A DNA stretch of 64,000 bases, from assembly GCA_002295925.1 (NCBI GenBank), contig DBGO01000017.1:80750-144749 (forward strand). The letters run 5' to 3'. Below, one piece after another: positions 26,756-35,586 of this stretch. The position numbers and the translations under genes are program-made. Within the stretch, counting starts at the first letter, position 1, and each line of letters starts with the position of its first letter. The notes below the pieces were generated by a model. That model searched no databases. It was not told where the DNA came from and was given only the letters and a program-made list of their open reading frames with translations. This DNA is from Flavobacteriales bacterium UBA852. GTDB lineage: Bacteria; Bacteroidota; Bacteroidia; Flavobacteriales_E; Vicingaceae.

Positions 26756-28701
26756 AAAAAGAAAAAACATATCAAGAACGAACGGTTTACTTGGTGGGCA
26801 ATCCCAACACAGGCAAAACTTCATTATTTAATCAACTCACCGGATTGAATCAGCGCGTGGGTAATTTCCCGGGAATTACGGTTGAAAAGAAAACCGGAAG
26901 TTTTATCTCGCCTACGGGAAAAAAAATAAACATTATTGATTTGCCCGGAGTTTACAGTTTAGACAGTCAGTCGGCTGATGAAAAATTGGCTGCCGATTAC
27001 ATAAAAAAAAGCAAAGACGAAATTATCCTTATTGTTACCGATGCTACAAATCTAAAACGAAATTTGGTGCTTGCCACGCAAATTATGGATTTAAAAAAAA
27101 CCATAGTGATAGCTGTAAATATGATGGATTTGCTGCAGAAAGCCAATATGGATATTGACTTTGGCAAACTGTCAAAATTATTGGGCGTACCTATAATTCC
27201 GGTAAACGCTCGTATTGGCAAAGGCATTGATGAGTTAAAATATGCATTAGCCAATCATGATATTTCGGCATCAAAATCTTTTTTGGGCGAACATTCCAAA
27301 CATCCGTTGATGGATGAAAACCTGTTGCGCTACAACAAGATAGACTCTATCATCAAACAAACTGTTCATAAAAAAGGAGAAAATAAATTAGCCCTGCAAA
27401 CCTTGCGATTTGATAAATGGATTACCCATAAATATTTTGGCTTTTTGATTTTCCTGTCTATTATGTTTATGATTTTTCAAGCCATATTTTCGTGGAGTGC
27501 CTACCCTATGGAATGGATTGAAACTGTTTTTTTACAACTTTCTGAAACTATCCAAACAAAACTGCCCCAAGGCACTTTTACCGATTTACTTTCAAATGGT
27601 ATTATCCCCGGAATTAGTGGTGTAGCGGTATTCATTCCGCAAATTGCATTGTTATTCTTTTTTATTACTATATTGGAAGACAGTGGATATTTGGCTCGTG
27701 TTTCTTACATAATGGACAGACTACTTCGCCCGTTTGGGCTAAACGGGAAATCAATCATTCCGATGCTCAGCAGTACAGCCTGTGCTGTTCCTTCTATTAT
27801 GGGTACGCGCATTATCTCCAATAAGAAAGAACGCCTGATTACCATTTTGGTGTTACCGCTAATTTCCTGCTCTGCACGTATTCCGGTTTATACTTTATTA
27901 ATTGCTTTTGCCATTCCGGCAGATATGTCACTTGGTCCTTTTAATATGCAAGGCGTTGTATTAATGTCTTTATATCTCATAAGCTTTATTTCGGCACTAT
28001 TGGTTGCATACGTTTTAAAATTTCTTGTAAAAACCAACGAGAAAAGCCGTTTTGTAATTGAGATACCCATCTACCGCATTCCTCGAATAAAATCCGTATT
28101 GCTTACCATGTATCAAAAAGTAAGGATTTTTATGGTTGATGCCGGAAAAATAATCCTTGCTATTTCTATTGTACTATGGGCGTTATCGTCTTACGGACCT
28201 GCGGATAAAATGCAAAAAATCGAAGAAAAATACCGGTCGGATGCGGTAAAACAACAATTTTCGGAAAAAGAAATCGCTCAACTGATTCAAACCGAAAAAT
28301 TAGAAAATTCTTATGCCGGAATATTGGGTAAAACCATTGAACCAATGATAAAACCTTTGGGTTATGATTGGAAAATAGGCATTGCACTTATTTCGTCATT
28401 TGCCGCACGTGAAGTTTTTGTAGGAACCATGTCAACTCTATACAGCATAGGAGATGAAAACGAAGTGAAATTGATAGAAAAACTGCGTGAAGCTAAAAAT
28501 CCGGTAACGGGCAAACCGGTTTACACCTTTGCCGTTGCCATTTCACTTTTATTGTTTTATGTATTTGCCTTGCAATGTATGGCTACGTTGGCAATCGTAA
28601 AAAAAGAAACCGGTTCATGGAAATGGCCCATTGTTCAAGTACTCTATATGGGAGCTTTGGCTTACGGTTCGGCTTATTTGGCTTATCATTTGCTAAGTTA
28701 A
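26752..28701 (+). CDS. feoB: Ferrous iron transporter FeoB (TTG start)
   Basis: 649 residues. The start is TTG at 26752: no ATG precedes the G1 box GNPNTGKTS (residues 16-24). Further GTPase motifs are DLPGVYSL (G3) and NMMD (G4). The membrane part has two Gate regions, with IPMLSSTACAVPSIMGTR and the matching EVFVGTMSTLYS segment. It imports Fe2+ across the inner membrane. It overlaps feoA by 4 nt. An inverted repeat at the stop (28693-28709) may end the transcript. Confidence 0.96.
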   Translation: MKKEKTYQERTVYLVGNPNTGKTSLFNQLTGLNQRVGNFPGITVEKKTGSFISPTGKKINIIDLPGVYSLDSQSADEKLAADYIKKSKDEIILIVTDATNLKRNLVLATQIMDLKKTIVIAVNMMDLLQKANMDIDFGKLSKLLGVPIIPVNARIGKGIDELKYALANHDISASKSFLGEHSKHPLMDENLLRYNKIDSIIKQTVHKKGENKLALQTLRFDKWITHKYFGFLIFLSIMFMIFQAIFSWSAYPMEWIETVFLQLSETIQTKLPQGTFTDLLSNGIIPGISGVAVFIPQIALLFFFITILEDSGYLARVSYIMDRLLRPFGLNGKSIIPMLSSTACAVPSIMGTRIISNKKERLITILVLPLISCSARIPVYTLLIAFAIPADMSLGPFNMQGVVLMSLYLISFISALLVAYVLKFLVKTNEKSRFVIEIPIYRIPRIKSVLLTMYQKVRIFMVDAGKIILAISIVLWALSSYGPADKMQKIEEKYRSDAVKQQFSEKEIAQLIQTEKLENSYAGILGKTIEPMIKPLGYDWKIGIALISSFAAREVFVGTMSTLYSIGDENEVKLIEKLREAKNPVTGKPVYTFAVAISLLLFYVFALQCMATLAIVKKETGSWKWPIVQVLYMGALAYGSAYLAYHLLS

Positions 28702-28709
28702 CAACTTAG
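28693..28709 (+). terminator. Possible feoAB terminator
   Basis: CTAAGTT-AAC-AACTTAG spans the feoB stop codon and is followed by T-rich sequence with interruptions. The 7-bp stem is AT-rich, so strength is doubtful. Confidence 0.4.
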
Positions 28710-28753
28710 TGTTTTCAGTTTTTAACAATGAAAATTTCAACCAAAATTCTACC

Positions 28754-28761
28754 TACCTTTG
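28754..28761 (+). promoter_or_regulatory. -7 element, near-leaderless start of the SprT-like gene
   Basis: TACCTTTG ends 7 nt before the ATG at 28769. It lies inside a longer in-frame reading from a GTG at 28709, so that upstream start is excluded if this promoter is used. Confidence 0.6.
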
Positions 28762-28768
28762 TTGTAGA

Positions 28769-29368
28769 ATGCATGCTCAAGTTTGGACATATTTCCCAAA
28801 AGAATCACTACCTTATGTAAAACGATGGTTTCATAAATATTCGTTCGATTTTGTTATTACACCACACCGCACATCCAAATACGGCGATTTTCGTCCAATA
28901 GGGAAAAACGGGATACCTCAAATCAGTATAAATGAAAGTCTAAATCCATATCAGTTTTTAATTACATTTACGCACGAATTGACGCATCTAATCATTTGGC
29001 TTCGTCATAAAAACTCAGTAAAACCTCACGGACCGGAATGGAAAAATCTGTTTTCCGAAGGGTTGATTTATTTATTAAAAAAAAATATTTTTCCGGAAGA
29101 TATTAAAGAGGATGTCTATCAATATGCATTAAATCCAACAGCAAGTTCGGCTTCCAGCCATGTGTTATTTTCTGCATTAAGAAAATACAATACCGATGAA
29201 AACAAACTGCTTTTAAAAGAAATTCCGATTAACAAAAAATTCAAGGTAAACAATAAGGTTTTTATCGTAAAAAGAAAATTACGAACACGGTATTTGTGTA
29301 AAGAGGTTTTTTCCGGTAAAGAGTATTATATCAGCGGTTTGGCAGAAGTTGAAATTGTTGATAAATAA
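28769..29368 (+). CDS. SprT-like zinc metallopeptidase domain protein
   Basis: 199 residues from the ATG at 28769, chosen because the -7 element lies directly in front. The zinc site is HELTH (H69, E70, H73) with a PHGPEW segment (about 86-91) providing the third-ligand region. Bacterial SprT-like proteins are cytoplasmic and poorly characterised; eukaryotic Spartan relatives digest DNA-protein crosslinks. It must not be confused with SprT of the type IX system, an unrelated protein. The aminotransferase follows. Confidence 0.85.
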   Translation: MHAQVWTYFPKESLPYVKRWFHKYSFDFVITPHRTSKYGDFRPIGKNGIPQISINESLNPYQFLITFTHELTHLIIWLRHKNSVKPHGPEWKNLFSEGLIYLLKKNIFPEDIKEDVYQYALNPTASSASSHVLFSALRKYNTDENKLLLKEIPINKKFKVNNKVFIVKRKLRTRYLCKEVFSGKEYYISGLAEVEIVDK

Positions 29369-29410
29369 GCGCTTTTGCTTATGGCAAAGCAAATTTCAAT
29401 GCGTAAATTC

Positions 29411-29427
29411 GCTGTAAAATTTACAGC
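29411..29427. promoter_or_regulatory. Perfect 8-1-8 palindrome upstream of the aminotransferase
   Basis: GCTGTAAA-A-TTTACAGC lies 31 nt before the preferred start at 29459. It is more GC-containing than the other palindromes in the window, so chance is less likely. A GntR- or other dimeric regulator could bind here. Confidence 0.5.
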
Positions 29428-29458
29428 AATGACATCAATTTCAATTCAAGATTCTATT

Positions 29459-30721
29459 ATGTTATTACCAGTATCAAAAATGGCCGAAACACTTCAAGGT
29501 TCGGAAATAATTAAGTTAGCCGGAGAAATTAAAGCTAAAATTGCACAAGGAGAAAAAATATACAACCTTACCATAGGTGATTTTAACCCTGAAATTTTTC
29601 CTATTCCGCAAGCTTTAACCGATGAAATAATAGAGGCATATAAAAGCGGTCAAACCAATTACCCTGCTTCAAATGGTGTGCAAGAATTACGCGAATCGGT
29701 TTCGCGTTTTTTACATACCCGTCAAGGTTTGGAATACGATGCCAATCAAATTCTGATTAGCGGCGGTGCACGACCATTGATTTATGCCATTTATCAAACC
29801 ATTATTGACCCGGGAGACACCGTTGTATTTCCTGTTCCCTCGTGGAATAACAATCATTACACGCATTTAAGCCGAGGAAAAGCTGTTTATATAGAAACAA
29901 AATCGAAAAACAACTTTATGCCAACGGCAGAAGACCTTAAACCTTACATAAGCGAAGCTAACCTGATAGCGCTTAATTCACCACTCAATCCTACCGGAAC
30001 CACATTTGGCTATAAAGAACTCGAAGCCATTTGCGAAATGATTTTGGAAGAAAACCGTAAGCGCGGCGAATACAAAAAACCTGTTTACTTAATGTACGAC
30101 CAAATCTATTGGGCACTCACTTACGGCGACACCGAACATTTCGACCCTGTTTCATTGATTCCGGAAATGAAAAATTACACCATTTATGTAGATGGTTTGT
30201 CAAAAGCATTTGCCGCTACCGGCGTGCGTGTGGGTTGGGCTTTTGGTCCGCAAAAAATTATCGATAAAATGAAAGCCATTTTGGGACACATCGGCGCTTG
30301 GGCACCCAAAGCAGAACAAGTTGCCGTAGCTAATTTTTTACATAACGATGATGCCATTGACCAATACTTAGAACATTTCAAATCGGAAATAAATACTCGA
30401 TTACAAGCTTTTTACGAAGGATTTAAAAAACTGAATGCTCTTGGTTATAATATTGATGCCATTCCGCCACAAGCGGCAATTTACCTGACAGTAAAAATCA
30501 ACCTGACGGGAAAAACCACACAAAATGGTGAAAAATTGCACAATATGGCAGACGTTACCGCCTTTTTACTGAACGAAGCTAAATTGGCTTTGGTACCTTT
30601 TTATGCTTTTGGAGCAGGCAAAAACTCGCCTTGGTTCCGACTTTCGGTAGGAACAGTAAAAACAGAGGATATTCCTCAAATTTTTGACCAACTGCAACAA
30701 GCAATAGAAAAATTAAAATAG
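29459..30721 (+). CDS. PLP-dependent aminotransferase, class I/II (aspartate aminotransferase-like)
   Basis: 420 residues from the ATG at 29459 (LLPVSKMAETLQGSEI), which fits family N-termini. In-frame starts at 29429, 29399, 29381 and a TTG at 29375 would extend it by 10-28 residues. The fold shows TIGDFNPEIFPIP, the TNYPASNGVQELRE substrate/cofactor lead, NSPLNPTG, YDQIYW and the Schiff-base Lys in VDGLSKAFAATGVRVGW (about residue 249). It transfers amino groups to a 2-oxo acid; the substrate is not defined. It lies 4 nt before the guanylyltransferase gene. Confidence 0.92.
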   Translation: MLLPVSKMAETLQGSEIIKLAGEIKAKIAQGEKIYNLTIGDFNPEIFPIPQALTDEIIEAYKSGQTNYPASNGVQELRESVSRFLHTRQGLEYDANQILISGGARPLIYAIYQTIIDPGDTVVFPVPSWNNNHYTHLSRGKAVYIETKSKNNFMPTAEDLKPYISEANLIALNSPLNPTGTTFGYKELEAICEMILEENRKRGEYKKPVYLMYDQIYWALTYGDTEHFDPVSLIPEMKNYTIYVDGLSKAFAATGVRVGWAFGPQKIIDKMKAILGHIGAWAPKAEQVAVANFLHNDDAIDQYLEHFKSEINTRLQAFYEGFKKLNALGYNIDAIPPQAAIYLTVKINLTGKTTQNGEKLHNMADVTAFLLNEAKLALVPFYAFGAGKNSPWFRLSVGTVKTEDIPQIFDQLQQAIEKLK

Positions 30722-30725
30722 AACA

Positions 30726-31799
30726 ATGAACAACCATAATAATTTTGCCGTAATAATGGCCGGAGGTATCGGCAGCCGTTTTTGGCCGCTAAGCTCTGAA
30801 GAGAAACCAAAACAATTTTTAGATATTTTAGGCATCGGAAAATCGCTTTTGCAAATGACCTATGAGCGATTGGCAAAAATTTGTCCCGAAAAAAATATTC
30901 TTATTGTTACCAACAAACAATACAAAACATTGGTGAAAGAACATTTACCAATGTTGCCCGAAGAAAATATTCTGCTTGAACCCTTGCGTCGTAACACAGC
31001 ACCTTGTATAGCTTATGCCAACCATAAAATACGGGCTCGCCATAAAAAACACGCCAACATCATTGTTGCCCCTTCCGACCATTTGATTCTAAAAGAGCAA
31101 GAATTTATAAATGTTGTCAATAAAGGATTTTCCTTTACCGAAACCTACAACAGTTTGGTTACCATTGGCATTACTCCCTCGCGCCCCGAAACCGGTTACG
31201 GTTACATTCAGTTTGAAGAGGAATCGCCCTATGGTGAAATTAAAAAAGTAAAAACGTTTACCGAAAAACCAAATCGTGAATTAGCCGAAAATTTTATCGA
31301 AAGTGGTGATTTTTCTTGGAATTCTGGAATTTTTATTTGGAGTTTAAAAGCTATTGAGGATGCTTACAAACTTTATTTGCCCGAAATGGACGAGCTATTT
31401 GCCGAAGGCGAACCGGTTTATAACACCATTGAAGAACAAAAGTTTATTGATGAAATTTATCCGAAAGTAAAAAATATATCCATCGACTACGGCATTATGG
31501 AAAAGGCATCGGATGTATATGTTATAAATGCTGATATCGGTTGGTCTGATTTGGGTACTTGGGGCTCACTTTACACTCATATTTCACACGATAACAATGA
31601 AAATGCGGTGGTTTCCAACAATAAAACCGCACTGTTTGATTCGAACAATAATATGGTATATATTGACAACGATATCGAAACCGTTATTCAAGGATTGGAT
31701 AATTATATTGTGGTGAGCACCAAAAATGCTTTACTCATTTGTAAAAAAGACGAAGAACAACGAATAAAAGAATTTGTAAAAGAGTTGAAATCAAAGTAA
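30726..31799 (+). CDS. manC: Mannose-1-phosphate guanylyltransferase
   Basis: 357 residues, the single-domain form without a C-terminal isomerase. The nucleotide motif is MAGGIGSRFWPLSSEEKPKQFL (split here as MAGGIGSRFWPLS and EKPKQFL, residues 11-31). RPETGYGYIQ, FTEKPN and NSGIFIW complete the active site. It makes GDP-mannose for surface polysaccharide. The stop is directly abutted by the stop of the opposite-strand GT2 gene, with no spacer and no visible terminator. Confidence 0.94.
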   Translation: MNNHNNFAVIMAGGIGSRFWPLSSEEKPKQFLDILGIGKSLLQMTYERLAKICPEKNILIVTNKQYKTLVKEHLPMLPEENILLEPLRRNTAPCIAYANHKIRARHKKHANIIVAPSDHLILKEQEFINVVNKGFSFTETYNSLVTIGITPSRPETGYGYIQFEEESPYGEIKKVKTFTEKPNRELAENFIESGDFSWNSGIFIWSLKAIEDAYKLYLPEMDELFAEGEPVYNTIEEQKFIDEIYPKVKNISIDYGIMEKASDVYVINADIGWSDLGTWGSLYTHISHDNNENAVVSNNKTALFDSNNNMVYIDNDIETVIQGLDNYIVVSTKNALLICKKDEEQRIKEFVKELKSK

Positions 31800-33383
31800 T
31801 TAACTGTTTTCCGTTTGAGCAATTTGCTCAATGGTATTACTGCCTATCAAACATCTGTTTTCGGGTAGTAAGGTTTTTATCACCACTTTATTGCCTTTAA
31901 GTTCGGCAATGGTTTCTATTATGTTTTTAAAGGTCAGGTGTTCGGTTGAAAAAATCACTTCGTTGTATCGGTAAATCTGAATCAAATCCATCAACTGATA
32001 AAACTTTCCGATATACGGATATTTTAATTTTTTATGCTTTATTGAATTTTCGGAAAACAACAGGTCTTGCTTTATAATATTTTTACGCACTTTAATTTTA
32101 TTCAACAATTCTTCGGGTAAATCATTATGCGTGATAAGAATAGATTTTTTTTGGTCAAAAATTGACATAGGGTTAAAATTGGCTATATGCAAAAAAATTC
32201 TGGAAAGAAGTAAGGAAATCGGCATATAAAGAGCCGTAAATGCTGTTGCCAAACGCGAAAAACGGTAATGTTCGGGTAAAAATGCATACGTTATTAAATA
32301 AATTACCGCAGCCAAAATGCCGGCTTGCATTATGCCTCCAATTTGTTGTTTTGGTTTATATTTATTAAGCAAAACATTTACCAATAACATCGAAGAAACA
32401 GCAATTAACAAATTAAGCCACACAGCAGTTTCAGGAAAATTTATATGCTTGTAATGTTCTGTCAACCGGACAATATTGTAACTTCCCAAAAGTAAAAATA
32501 ACACATCCGAAATGGGGGTAAAAACATTTTGCACAAAGCGCATCAAAAGGGCAATAAAAGCCCGAAAATAAATTCCGAATTTTATAAAAAAAGAAAACGA
32601 ACGCGCCATTTTTTGCGAAAAATGCTTATTGGCAAAAATTATCATGGCATTGTAAAAAACAAAAACGTAATTCACACTGCTCTTTTTTGTACTTTCTCCT
32701 TTATAGTGAATAATTTTTGTTTCCGGAAAATAATAATTTTTATACCCGCCTTTAATTATTCTGTAAGATAAGTCAATATCTTCGCCATACATAAAAAAAG
32801 TTTCGTCAAGCAAACCAACCTCATCCAACACCGATTTGCGTAATAACATATAGGCACCGGACAAAATCTCAATTTCATTAATTTCATCTTCGGGCAAATA
32901 GCCCAAATGATATTTTGAGAATTTTTTTGAGTGCGGAAAAATTGTCGATAAACCGAATATTTTGTAAAATGCCGCTGCCGGTGTTGGCAGTCCGCGTTTG
33001 GATTCGGGCAAAAATTTACCGTGTCCGTCAATCATTTTTACACCCAAACCGCCTGCTTCGGGCGTTTTATCCATAAAAGCAATACATTTTTCAAATGTGT
33101 CTTCCTCCACAATCGTATCCGGATTCAATAATAACACATATTTTCCTTTGCTCTGCAATATGGCTTGATTGTTGGCTTTTGAAAACCCTACATTCTCTTT
33201 GTTTTCTATACATTTTACATTCGGAAATTTCTCCTTAACCATTTGCATTGAATTGTCCGAAGAATTATTATCGACAACAAAAACTTCGGCATCAATATTT
33301 TCAATGGCTTTGGTAACCGATTTTAAGCATTGCTCCAAAAAGTAACGGACATTGTAATTGACTATGATTACCGATAATTGCAT
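31800..33383 (-). CDS. Family 2 glycosyltransferase fused to a sugar-transferase-like membrane module
   Basis: 527 residues in three parts. Residues 1-230 are a GT2 domain (SVIIVNYNV, VVDNNSSDNS, LLNPDT, EDIDLSYR). Residues about 235-390 hold five or so membrane segments resembling the N-terminal bundle of polyprenyl sugar-1-phosphate transferases (including YRFSRLATAF). Residues about 395-520 look like the Rossmann-like soluble domain of those enzymes (KKSILITHN, YNEVIFSTEHLTF), yet the catalytic phosphotransferase domain is missing. It probably elongates an undecaprenyl-linked glycan. It follows recR by 9 nt on the same strand. Confidence 0.85.
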   Translation of the reverse strand: MQLSVIIVNYNVRYFLEQCLKSVTKAIENIDAEVFVVDNNSSDNSMQMVKEKFPNVKCIENKENVGFSKANNQAILQSKGKYVLLLNPDTIVEEDTFEKCIAFMDKTPEAGGLGVKMIDGHGKFLPESKRGLPTPAAAFYKIFGLSTIFPHSKKFSKYHLGYLPEDEINEIEILSGAYMLLRKSVLDEVGLLDETFFMYGEDIDLSYRIIKGGYKNYYFPETKIIHYKGESTKKSSVNYVFVFYNAMIIFANKHFSQKMARSFSFFIKFGIYFRAFIALLMRFVQNVFTPISDVLFLLLGSYNIVRLTEHYKHINFPETAVWLNLLIAVSSMLLVNVLLNKYKPKQQIGGIMQAGILAAVIYLITYAFLPEHYRFSRLATAFTALYMPISLLLSRIFLHIANFNPMSIFDQKKSILITHNDLPEELLNKIKVRKNIIKQDLLFSENSIKHKKLKYPYIGKFYQLMDLIQIYRYNEVIFSTEHLTFKNIIETIAELKGNKVVIKTLLPENRCLIGSNTIEQIAQTENS

Positions 33384-33392
33384 AAATGTACG

Positions 33393-34004
33393 TTAAAGTG
33401 TTTTTTCAAACGGAATGCGGTTTACAATAGATTTCCCTAAGGTTACCTCATCGGTATAATTAATTTCATCGCCAATACCAACACCTCGGGCAATGGTTGA
33501 GATTTTTACAGGATAATTTTTTAATTTTTTATACAAATAAAAATTGGTGGTATCTCCTTCCAGTGTGGTACTTAGCGCCATTATCACTTCTTCTGTGTTA
33601 CTGTTTTCTATTCGTTCTATCAATTCATTTATGCGTAAATCATTTGGGCCAATTCCGTCTATGGGAGAAATAACCCCTCCAAGAACGTGATAATATCCGT
33701 TGAATTGTGTGGTATTTTCAATAGCTATAACATCAAGTAAATCTTCCACTACACATATTTTTGCCTCATCACGGTTTGGATTAGCACATATTTCACATAT
33801 ATCGGTATCGGATAGATTATAGCATTTTGAACAATAATGCAAGTCTAACAATTGCTCAATACTTGATGCAAAGGATACTATATCTTCTTTATCTTTTCGC
33901 AGCAAATGCAATACTAAACGCAGGGCAGTTTTTTCGCCGATTCCGGGCAAGGAGGAAAAAGATGCCACAGCTTTGTTCACTATTTTTGATGATAATTGTT
34001 GCAT
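33393..34004 (-). CDS. recR: Recombination protein RecR
   Basis: 203 residues from the ATG at 34004; the in-frame start at 34031 lies in the promoter. The N-terminal helix-hairpin-helix has LPGIGEKTALRL, the zinc finger is CSKCYNL...CEIC, and the Toprim part has ICVVEDLLDVIAIE, with GYYHVLGGVISPIDGIGP. RecR acts with RecF/RecO in gap repair. It is the first gene of a pair with the GT2 gene. Confidence 0.96.
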   Translation of the reverse strand: MQQLSSKIVNKAVASFSSLPGIGEKTALRLVLHLLRKDKEDIVSFASSIEQLLDLHYCSKCYNLSDTDICEICANPNRDEAKICVVEDLLDVIAIENTTQFNGYYHVLGGVISPIDGIGPNDLRINELIERIENSNTEEVIMALSTTLEGDTTNFYLYKKLKNYPVKISTIARGVGIGDEINYTDEVTLGKSIVNRIPFEKTL

Positions 34005-34020
34005 ATTGTATAATATTACA

Positions 34021-34051
34021 CAAAAATACATCTAAATTTAAACCTGTCAAA
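34021..34051 (-). promoter_or_regulatory. recR promoter
   Basis: On the minus strand: TTTG (34051-34048), exactly 19 nt, then TATTTTTG (34028-34021), a full match to the Bacteroidota consensus, 16 nt before the ATG at 34004. Confidence 0.75.
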
Positions 34052-34060
34052 AATTAAAGT

Positions 34061-35518
34061 ATGACAACTGCTGTAATTATCTTGGTTTTATTAGGCTATT
34101 TTTTGCTTTTAATAGCCGTATCGCTTTATACCTCTCGCAATGCCGATACGCAAACGTTTTTTAATGCGCATCATTCATCTGCTTGGTATTTGGTTGCATA
34201 TGGTATGATAGGCGCCAGTTTATCCGGGGTAACTTTTATTTCCGTCCCGGGAAATGTTTGGCAAACGGCTTTTGCCTATCTGCAAATGGTTTTTGGTTAT
34301 TTTTTGGGTTATTTGGTTATTGCCTTTGTCTTACTGCCATTATATTACCGCTTAAATGTTGTTTCTATATACCAATATTTACGTAAACGTTTTGGCGAAT
34401 ATACTTATAAAACAGGGGCTTCTTTTTTCTTACTTTCACGCACCATAGGTGCTGCTTTTCGATTATACTTAATGGCTTCTGTTTTACAATTTATCTTATT
34501 TGATGCTTGGCATATTCCTTTTTTCGTAACTGTTTTGGTTACCATATTTCTTATTTGGGTATATACTGCCAAAGGCGGAATAAAAACCGTTGTTTACACC
34601 GACACCTTACAAACAACCTTTATGCTGGTTTCGTTAGCTATTACCATGTGGAGCATTTCAAAAGCAATGGGTTGGGATATGCAAGAAATGATTCAACAAG
34701 TTTCACAATCTAAATATGCCAAAATATGGTTTACCGAACCGGGCGACACTAAATTTTTCTTAAAGTACATTATTTCGGGAATGTTTATTACTATAGTAAT
34801 GACCGGTTTAGACCAAGACATGATGCAAAAAAACCTGACGTGTAAAAGTTTAAAAGATGCTCAAAAAAACATGCTGGTATTCAGTATCATACTTATTGTC
34901 GTCAACTTACTTTTTTTAACCTTGGGCGCTTTGCTTTACCTTTATGCCGAAGCCAATCATATTACATTAGAGATGCTCAACAATAAAACCGACTTATTAT
35001 TTCCGCATATCGCATTGAACGGAAATTTAGGCATTACCGTAGGTATATTCTTTTTGTTAGGTTTGATTGCTGCCGCCTATTCCAGCGCCGACTCGGCGCT
35101 TACGGCGCTTACAACTTCGGCTTGTATCGACATTATTGAAGTAGATAAATATCCCGAACAAAAAAAGCGTTCCATTAAAAATAAAATGCACATTGTGTTC
35201 TCGGCTTTATTGTTTGTCGTAATTATGCTGTTTTATTTGTATAACGACGATTCTGTTATAACCTCTTTATTTAAAGCGGCAGGTTTTACCTATGGACCAT
35301 TGCTTGGAATGTATGCTTTTGGATTATTCACCAAACGTGAAGTAAATGATAAATTTGTCCCCATTATATCCATTTTGGCGCCTACTCTTTCATTGTTATT
35401 ATTTTTTAATGCTGAAGAATTATTAGGGATAAAAATCGGGTTTGAAATTTTACTCTACAACGGATTATTGACTTACATCGGCTTATATTTTTTATCACAT
35501 AAAAAAGCAAGTGCATAA
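34061..35518 (+). CDS. Sodium:solute symporter (SSS family)
   Basis: 485 residues with about 13 membrane segments and no signal peptide. SSAWYLVAYGMIGASLSGVTFISVPG covers the first transport helices in two readable parts, and the Na+-site helix contains GLIAAAYSSADSALTALTTSA. Substrate is unknown; SSS members carry sugars, amino acids or organic acids. It is divergent from recR across 56 bp and monocistronic as far as can be seen. Confidence 0.9.
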   Translation: MTTAVIILVLLGYFLLLIAVSLYTSRNADTQTFFNAHHSSAWYLVAYGMIGASLSGVTFISVPGNVWQTAFAYLQMVFGYFLGYLVIAFVLLPLYYRLNVVSIYQYLRKRFGEYTYKTGASFFLLSRTIGAAFRLYLMASVLQFILFDAWHIPFFVTVLVTIFLIWVYTAKGGIKTVVYTDTLQTTFMLVSLAITMWSISKAMGWDMQEMIQQVSQSKYAKIWFTEPGDTKFFLKYIISGMFITIVMTGLDQDMMQKNLTCKSLKDAQKNMLVFSIILIVVNLLFLTLGALLYLYAEANHITLEMLNNKTDLLFPHIALNGNLGITVGIFFLLGLIAAAYSSADSALTALTTSACIDIIEVDKYPEQKKRSIKNKMHIVFSALLFVVIMLFYLYNDDSVITSLFKAAGFTYGPLLGMYAFGLFTKREVNDKFVPIISILAPTLSLLLFFNAEELLGIKIGFEILLYNGLLTYIGLYFLSHKKASA

Positions 35519-35534
35519 ATACTGATGCGCATAA

Positions 35535-35565
35535 TTTGGAAAATTCTTAAAATAGAATATATTTG
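35535..35565 (+). promoter_or_regulatory. Consensus promoter of the 35587 lipoprotein gene
   Basis: TTTG (35535-35538), exactly 19 nt, then TATATTTG (35558-35565). The start codon at 35587 is 21 nt downstream. Confidence 0.8.
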
Positions 35566-35586
35566 TTTTATATAAAATTGTAATTG

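Noticed and set aside
28769..29368. Link between the SprT-like gene and the type IX secretion component SprT
   Set aside because: The HELTH metallopeptidase family shares only the name with the T9SS SprT, which is a large, unrelated outer-membrane-complex protein.
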